Shown here piece after piece: positions 60,259-64,000 of a stretch of 64,000 nt of DNA. Made by a program: the position numbers and the translations under genes. Source of the DNA: Hymenobacter sp. UV11 (GTDB taxonomy: Bacteria > Bacteroidota > Bacteroidia > Cytophagales > Hymenobacteraceae); assembly GCF_004684095.1 (NCBI RefSeq), contig NZ_SRII01000006.1, positions 372,001 to 436,000 of the forward strand, written 5' to 3'. The number at the start of each line of letters is the position of its first letter. The first letter of the stretch is position 1. The notes below the pieces were generated by a model. That model searched no databases. It was not told the DNA's origin and worked only from the letters and a program-made list of their open reading frames with translations.

Positions 60259-60639
60259 TTACCGAATTACGAGTTTGCAGAGCTGGCTGGCATTATCGGC
60301 CTCTATCTTAACATAGTACAGGCCATTGGCGAAACGGCTCAGGTCAAGCGTTTTGGTGAAGCGCTCGTTTAGCTCCGTAAGCGATTCGCGATACATGATG
60401 GTACCAATCACGTTGAGCACCGTTACTTCTACCTTACGCCCTTCGAGGCCGCTGATGGTGAGGTGCACGATACCCGTGCTGGGGTTGGGGTACACTACCA
60501 GCGTATGCTCATCCAGGGTAGGGCGAACGATAGTTTGGTGGAGGCCGTTGACGGCCGCAGTGGGCCCCGGCGGCACACCCGCAAACGCCAGGTTGAGGCT
60601 GGCCAGCCAAAGAATAGCAAATAGTAAGGGTTGTTTCAT
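60259..60639 (-). CDS. Minimal T9SS-tag protein (signal peptide plus sorting domain)
   Basis: 126 residues. Signal MKQPLLFAILWLASLNLAFAG, about 25 linker residues, and then a whole type A T9SS sorting domain (LVVYPNPSTGIVHLTISGLE, ending KLVIR). There is no cargo domain between. It is either a remnant of a longer protein or a true small secreted protein. A clear -7 box lies upstream. Confidence 0.85.
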   Translation of the reverse strand: MKQPLLFAILWLASLNLAFAGVPPGPTAAVNGLHQTIVRPTLDEHTLVVYPNPSTGIVHLTISGLEGRKVEVTVLNVIGTIMYRESLTELNERFTKTLDLSRFANGLYYVKIEADNASQLCKLVIR

Positions 60640-60708
60640 AATCCTGTCAACCAGAACACAGTAGCTGGGTGGGATGAAAGTTAACGACTAACTTGTGTTT
60701 TGGTTTCG

Positions 60709-60716
60709 CAAAAGTA
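60709..60716 (-). promoter_or_regulatory. Bacteroidota -7 box TACTTTTG
   Basis: On the minus strand TACTTTTG exactly fits TAnnTTTG, about 70 bases ahead of the T9SS-tag ATG. No TTG at -33 was found. Moderate evidence. Confidence 0.45.
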
Positions 60717-60779
60717 CGGCCGCTCGCGGGTTGCATTACCTTAGATTAGTCTAATACCGGGATTTTTGCCGGCTAACCA

Positions 60780-61940
60780 GTGATTTTACCCGACAATTCT
60801 TCTAATTATCTTCCTGGCGCCCGCGTTTTAGTGTTGGGTGGCGGGCTGGCGGGGCTGGCGGTGGCGCTCGACCTGGCCGGGCGGGGGCACCAGGTGGCGG
60901 TGGTGGAGCGGCGGCGCTACCCCTTTCACCGCGTGTGTGGCGAGTACGTGAGCAATGAGGTGCTGCCCTACCTACGCCGGCTGGGGGCCGACCCGGCGGC
61001 GCTGGCCCCGGCGGCCATCCGGCGGTTTGGGCTGTCATCGCCGGCCGGGCGCACGCTGGCCAGCCCGCTCGATATGGGCGGCTTTGGGGTAAGCCGCTAC
61101 CAGCTCGACGAGTTTTTATACCAAAAAGCGCTGGCAAAAGGCGTCGAATTTATCTTTGCGACCGTGGCCGATGTGGCGTTTGACGCGGCCACCGACCAGC
61201 ACCGCGTGGCCCTGGCCGATGGCCGCCAGCTGCTGGCCCCGCTGGTGCTGGGCACCTACGGCAAGCGCAGTGCCCTCGACCGGCAGCTGGCGCGGCCGTT
61301 TTTCAGCCAGCGCTCGCCCTACCTTGGTGTGAAGCACCACCTGCGCCTGCCCGGCTTTGCGCGCGACGTGATTGAGCTGCACAACTTTCGGGAGGGCTAC
61401 GCGGGCATTTCGGCCATTGAAGACGACAAGCTGTGCTTCTGCTACCTCACTACGCGCACCAACCTGAAGGCAGCGGGCGGCAGCATTGCCGCGATGGAGC
61501 ACAAGGTATTGGCCCGCAACCCCTTGCTGGCTGATATCTTGCGCAATAGCGAGCGCTTATACGCCCAGCCCGAGGTTATCAACGAGATTTCCTTTGCCCC
61601 CAAGCAGCCCGTAGAGCAGCACCTGCTGATGGTGGGCGACGCGGCCGGGCTTATCACGCCGCTGTGCGGCAATGGCATGGCAATGGCCATCCACGGCGCG
61701 GCGCTGGCCGCCCCGCTGGCCGACCGTTTTTTGCGCGGCGAGCTGCCGCGGCCGGCCCTGGAGGCCGCCTACGGGCGGGCCTGGCAGCGGCAGTTTGGTA
61801 CGCGCCTGCGAGTGGGGCGGGCCGTGCAGGGGCTGTTTGGCGGGCCGGTGTTGAGCGAGCTGGTGGTAGGCAGCCTGCGGTACTGGCCCGCTGCCGTGCG
61901 CACGCTGATGCGGCAAACGCACGGCGCGGAGTTTGGGTAA
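60780..61940 (+). CDS. FAD-dependent oxidoreductase (geranylgeranyl-reductase-like)
   Basis: 386 residues with GTG start at 60780. FAD motif VLGGGLAGLAVALDLAGRGHQVAVVE, then CGEYVSNEVLPYL (the family pattern near the flavin), GDAAGLITPLCGNGMAMA. The group includes geranylgeranyl reductases and oxygenases of polyketide clusters. A type III polyketide synthase gene lies 160 bases downstream, suggesting a shared pathway, but a terminator separates them. Substrate unknown. Confidence 0.85.
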   Translation: MILPDNSSNYLPGARVLVLGGGLAGLAVALDLAGRGHQVAVVERRRYPFHRVCGEYVSNEVLPYLRRLGADPAALAPAAIRRFGLSSPAGRTLASPLDMGGFGVSRYQLDEFLYQKALAKGVEFIFATVADVAFDAATDQHRVALADGRQLLAPLVLGTYGKRSALDRQLARPFFSQRSPYLGVKHHLRLPGFARDVIELHNFREGYAGISAIEDDKLCFCYLTTRTNLKAAGGSIAAMEHKVLARNPLLADILRNSERLYAQPEVINEISFAPKQPVEQHLLMVGDAAGLITPLCGNGMAMAIHGAALAAPLADRFLRGELPRPALEAAYGRAWQRQFGTRLRVGRAVQGLFGGPVLSELVVGSLRYWPAAVRTLMRQTHGAEFG

Positions 61941-62008
61941 AACCCGCCGCCTACCCCGCCGTACTAGAGAGTAGTGCCCGCCAATCGGGCCGCGCCTTCG
62001 TATGTAAA

Positions 62009-62045
62009 GGCCGACCAGCTTCGTGCGCTGGTTGGCTCTTTTTTT
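62009..62045 (+). terminator. Intrinsic terminator between the oxidoreductase and polyketide synthase genes
   Basis: GGCCGACCAGC (62009-62019) pairs with GCTGGTTGGCT (62027-62037), followed by a T run. So the two genes may be separately transcribed. Confidence 0.8.
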
Positions 62046-62103
62046 GATACTCCCCGCCCAGCGCGGTGGTAGTGCGTAAACTTGCTCTTCTAATTTTCCC
62101 CCA

Positions 62104-63216
62104 ATGCCCAGTTACCTGGGTGCCATCGGCACCGCTACCCCCCCGCATCGCCTTACCCAGCCCACCATTGCCGGTTTTATGGCGGAGGCGCTGGAACTGG
62201 ACGCGGACGGGACGCGCAAGCTGCGGGCGCTGTACCGGGTATCGGGCATCGAGCACCGCCACTCGGTGCTGGCCGACTACGGCCGCGACAACGGCGCCTA
62301 CGAGTTTTTTCCCAACACGCCGGGCCTGGAGCCGTTTCCGAGCGTGGGCCTGCGCATGGCGGCCTACCGGCGCGAGGCCCTGCCCCTGGCCCTGGCGGCG
62401 GTGCGCGACTCGCTGCGCCAGGCGCCGGGCATTGAGGCCAACAGTATCACGCACCTCATCACGGTGAGCTGCACGGGCATGTACGCGCCGGGGCTCGATA
62501 TTGAGCTGGTGGCGGCGCTGGCCCTACCCCCCTCGGTGCGCCGCACGTGCGTCAACTTCATGGGCTGCTACGCGGCCGTGAATGCGCTGCGCCTGGCCAA
62601 CGACATTTGCCTGGCCAACCCCGCCGCGCGGGTGCTGGTGGTGAGCGTGGAGCTGTGCACCCTGCACTTTCAGAAAAGCCACGACCCCGACCACCTCATA
62701 AGTAATGCGCTGTTTAGCGACGGGGCGGCGGCCTGCCTGGTACTGGGGCAGCCGCTGCCGGGCCCTACCCCCTGCCTGGGGCTGCAAGCCTTTCACTGCG
62801 GCCTGGCGCCCGAGGGCGTGCAGGACATGGCCTGGCATATCGGCGACTTTGGCTTCGAGATGACGCTTTCGGGCTACGTGCCGGCGCTGATTGAGCGCGG
62901 CATCGGGCAGCTCACGGCCGACTTGCTCCAGGACTTGCCCGTGCGCCGCGAGGATATCCGGCACTTTGCCCTGCACCCCGGCGGCCGTAAAATACTGGAG
63001 GCCATTGAGAAAGCGCTGGGCCTCAGCCGCGACGATAACCGATACGCCTACCAGGTGCTGCGCGACTACGGCAACATGTCGTCGGCCACGGTGCTCTTCG
63101 TGCTGCGCGAACTGCTGGCCGCCACTACCCCAGCCGACAACGGCGCCCCGGTGCTCAGCTGCGCCTTCGGGCCGGGCCTCACCATGGAAGCCATGCTGCT
63201 GAAGATTTGCGCGTAG
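62104..63216 (+). CDS. Type III polyketide synthase (chalcone/stilbene synthase-like)
   Basis: 370 residues. The catalytic triad is complete: Cys155 (VNFMGCYAAVNAL), His291 (FALHPGGRKIL), Asn324 (DYGNMSSATVLFVL), with TVSCTGMYAPG and LFSDGAAACLVLG as supporting motifs. It builds a polyketide from malonyl-CoA onto an acyl starter. With the FAD oxidoreductase it forms a small cluster; no methyltransferase or acyl carrier is seen in the window. Product unknown. A TAAACTTG box is at 62077-62084. Confidence 0.92.
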   Translation: MPSYLGAIGTATPPHRLTQPTIAGFMAEALELDADGTRKLRALYRVSGIEHRHSVLADYGRDNGAYEFFPNTPGLEPFPSVGLRMAAYRREALPLALAAVRDSLRQAPGIEANSITHLITVSCTGMYAPGLDIELVAALALPPSVRRTCVNFMGCYAAVNALRLANDICLANPAARVLVVSVELCTLHFQKSHDPDHLISNALFSDGAAACLVLGQPLPGPTPCLGLQAFHCGLAPEGVQDMAWHIGDFGFEMTLSGYVPALIERGIGQLTADLLQDLPVRREDIRHFALHPGGRKILEAIEKALGLSRDDNRYAYQVLRDYGNMSSATVLFVLRELLAATTPADNGAPVLSCAFGPGLTMEAMLLKICA

Positions 63217-63404
63217 CGGCGGCGAAGCTGTTACTGCTTCGAGGCCGCTAGCTGGTGGCGCGGCGCCGGGCCAGCCAAGGTTAACCATGCTACCTGGCAA
63301 CAGATTGGATTCCTTTTCGTTAATCAGGCAGGCGGCCCTTTGCCGGGCGGCCCTGCCTCAGCAGACTTCTCGCCGGGCCGCTACCCCACCCAGCCTCTTT
63401 TCTT

Positions 63405-63683
63405 ATGCGTATTTTACCCTCCGCGGCGGCCTTATGGCTGCTTAGTGCCTTGGCTCTCAGCAGTTGCCAGTCTGACAATGCACCTGTGGCCAACGACCTC
63501 AATTCCAGCAACCCCGAGGTGGCCACCCAGGCCCGCAAAGTGCAGGAGTTGTTGACAGAGGTAGACCGCCAGAAGGCCGTTATCGAAGCCGACAAGGCCA
63601 AGCTCACCGCCATTGAGCAGCAGCTCGAAGGCTCGCGCCAAAACCTGGACGGCTTGAAAAAGCAGGTGCAGGCCACGCCGTAG
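63405..63683 (+). CDS. Coiled-coil lipoprotein
   Basis: 92 residues from ATG 63405. Lipobox LALSSC, then a single coiled-coil helix (ATQARKVQELLTEVDRQKAVIEADKAKLTAIEQQLEGSRQNLDGLKKQV). Layout recalls Lpp-like or tether lipoproteins. No family is certain. Placed after the polyketide gene. Confidence 0.75.
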   Translation: MRILPSAAALWLLSALALSSCQSDNAPVANDLNSSNPEVATQARKVQELLTEVDRQKAVIEADKAKLTAIEQQLEGSRQNLDGLKKQVQATP

Positions 63684-63786
63684 GGGGGTATGAACTAATG
63701 CCCTGCGCGAAAGCCCGGTAAGGCACGAAAACCACTGTGCGCCAGCAGCTTTAAATTGCCGCAGAAATGCTTACTGCATCGCTCGT

Positions 63787-64000
63787 ATGCTAACAGAAAA
63801 GGGAGATTTAATTCAAAAGGCTGTTGCCGGTGAGTTCGATGTACTTGTGCACGGCTGCAACTGCTTTTGCACGATGGGCGCTGGCATTGCCAAGACTGTA
63901 AAGCAGGCTTTCCCCGCGGCCTATGAGGCCGACCTGACTACCATCGCAGGTGATAAAAACAAGTTGGGCAGCTATTCAGTGGCCCAAGCAACCACCAAGG
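63787..64000 (+). CDS. Macro-domain protein (3' end outside window)
   Basis: ATG 63787 opens a frame to the window end: MLTEKGDLIQKAVAGEFDVL, then VHGCNCFCTMGAGIAKTVKQAFP, and LGSYSVAQAT. The GCNC...MGAGIAK pattern is a macro domain of the ADP-ribose-1''-phosphate phosphatase type. It binds or removes ADP-ribose. Its composition is lower in G+C than its neighbours. Incomplete here. Confidence 0.85.
   Translation, partial: MLTEKGDLIQKAVAGEFDVLVHGCNCFCTMGAGIAKTVKQAFPAAYEADLTTIAGDKNKLGSYSVAQATTK

Overview
The window looks like chromosome of a GC-rich Bacteroidota bacterium, most likely Hymenobacter or a close relative in the Cytophagales. The reasons are type IX secretion (T9SS) sorting tails on several proteins, a gliding/T9SS lipoprotein GldJ, a PorP/SprF-like protein beside an OmpA-family propeller protein, a carotenoid lycopene cyclase, and promoter-like boxes of the Bacteroidota form TAnnTTTG. 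The taxon is inferred from gene content and sequence style; no search was run. No rRNA, tRNA, prophage or CRISPR array was seen.

Layout. 0-6.7 kb: a cyclic-nucleotide-type histidine kinase and a receiver/thioredoxin-reductase fusion, split by a REP-associated transposase (RAYT) gene with its REP palindromes, then a McrBC type IV restriction pair. 6.8-9 kb: a small lipoprotein diverging from an ECF sigma factor, which is followed by a membrane-anchored anti-sigma/trypsin fusion. 9-19.6 kb: a glycosyltransferase-like protein, a DUF1800/DUF1501 pair, RlpA, DUF72, DUF1345, nicotinate phosphoribosyltransferase and a WGR-DUF4240 protein. 19.6-31.8 kb: a long leftward nucleotide-synthesis cluster, in transcription order pyrF, pyrE, purL, purQ, purC, two SnoaL-like genes, purD, purN, purF, purM. 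Upstream of it lies a leader-like region and a possible small RNA. 32.7-45.4 kb: secreted nuclease, Uma2 protein, OprB-like porin, M13 protease, small membrane and lipoproteins, a GNAT acetyltransferase, a secreted metalloprotease with T9SS tail, an atypical LuxR regulator and a vanadium haloperoxidase-like protein. 45.5-58.5 kb: EttA, DUF349 protein, an orphan ABC ATPase, lycopene cyclase, the OmpA/PorP/GldJ block, ComF, an AhpD-like protein and exonuclease III. 58.6-64 kb: two truncated genes joined at one breakpoint, a minimal T9SS-tag protein, an FAD oxidoreductase and a type III polyketide synthase, a lipoprotein and the start of a macro-domain protein.

The most striking feature is intergenic. 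At least a dozen long inverted repeats of several families sit exactly at gene borders, and many supply the stop or start codon of the neighbouring gene. The RAYT gene takes both its ATG and its TAA from REP palindromes. A nonamer CCTACCCCC/GGGGGTAGG is also far more common than chance would give. Gene functions are family-level readings of the translated sequence; regulation is inference unless stated.
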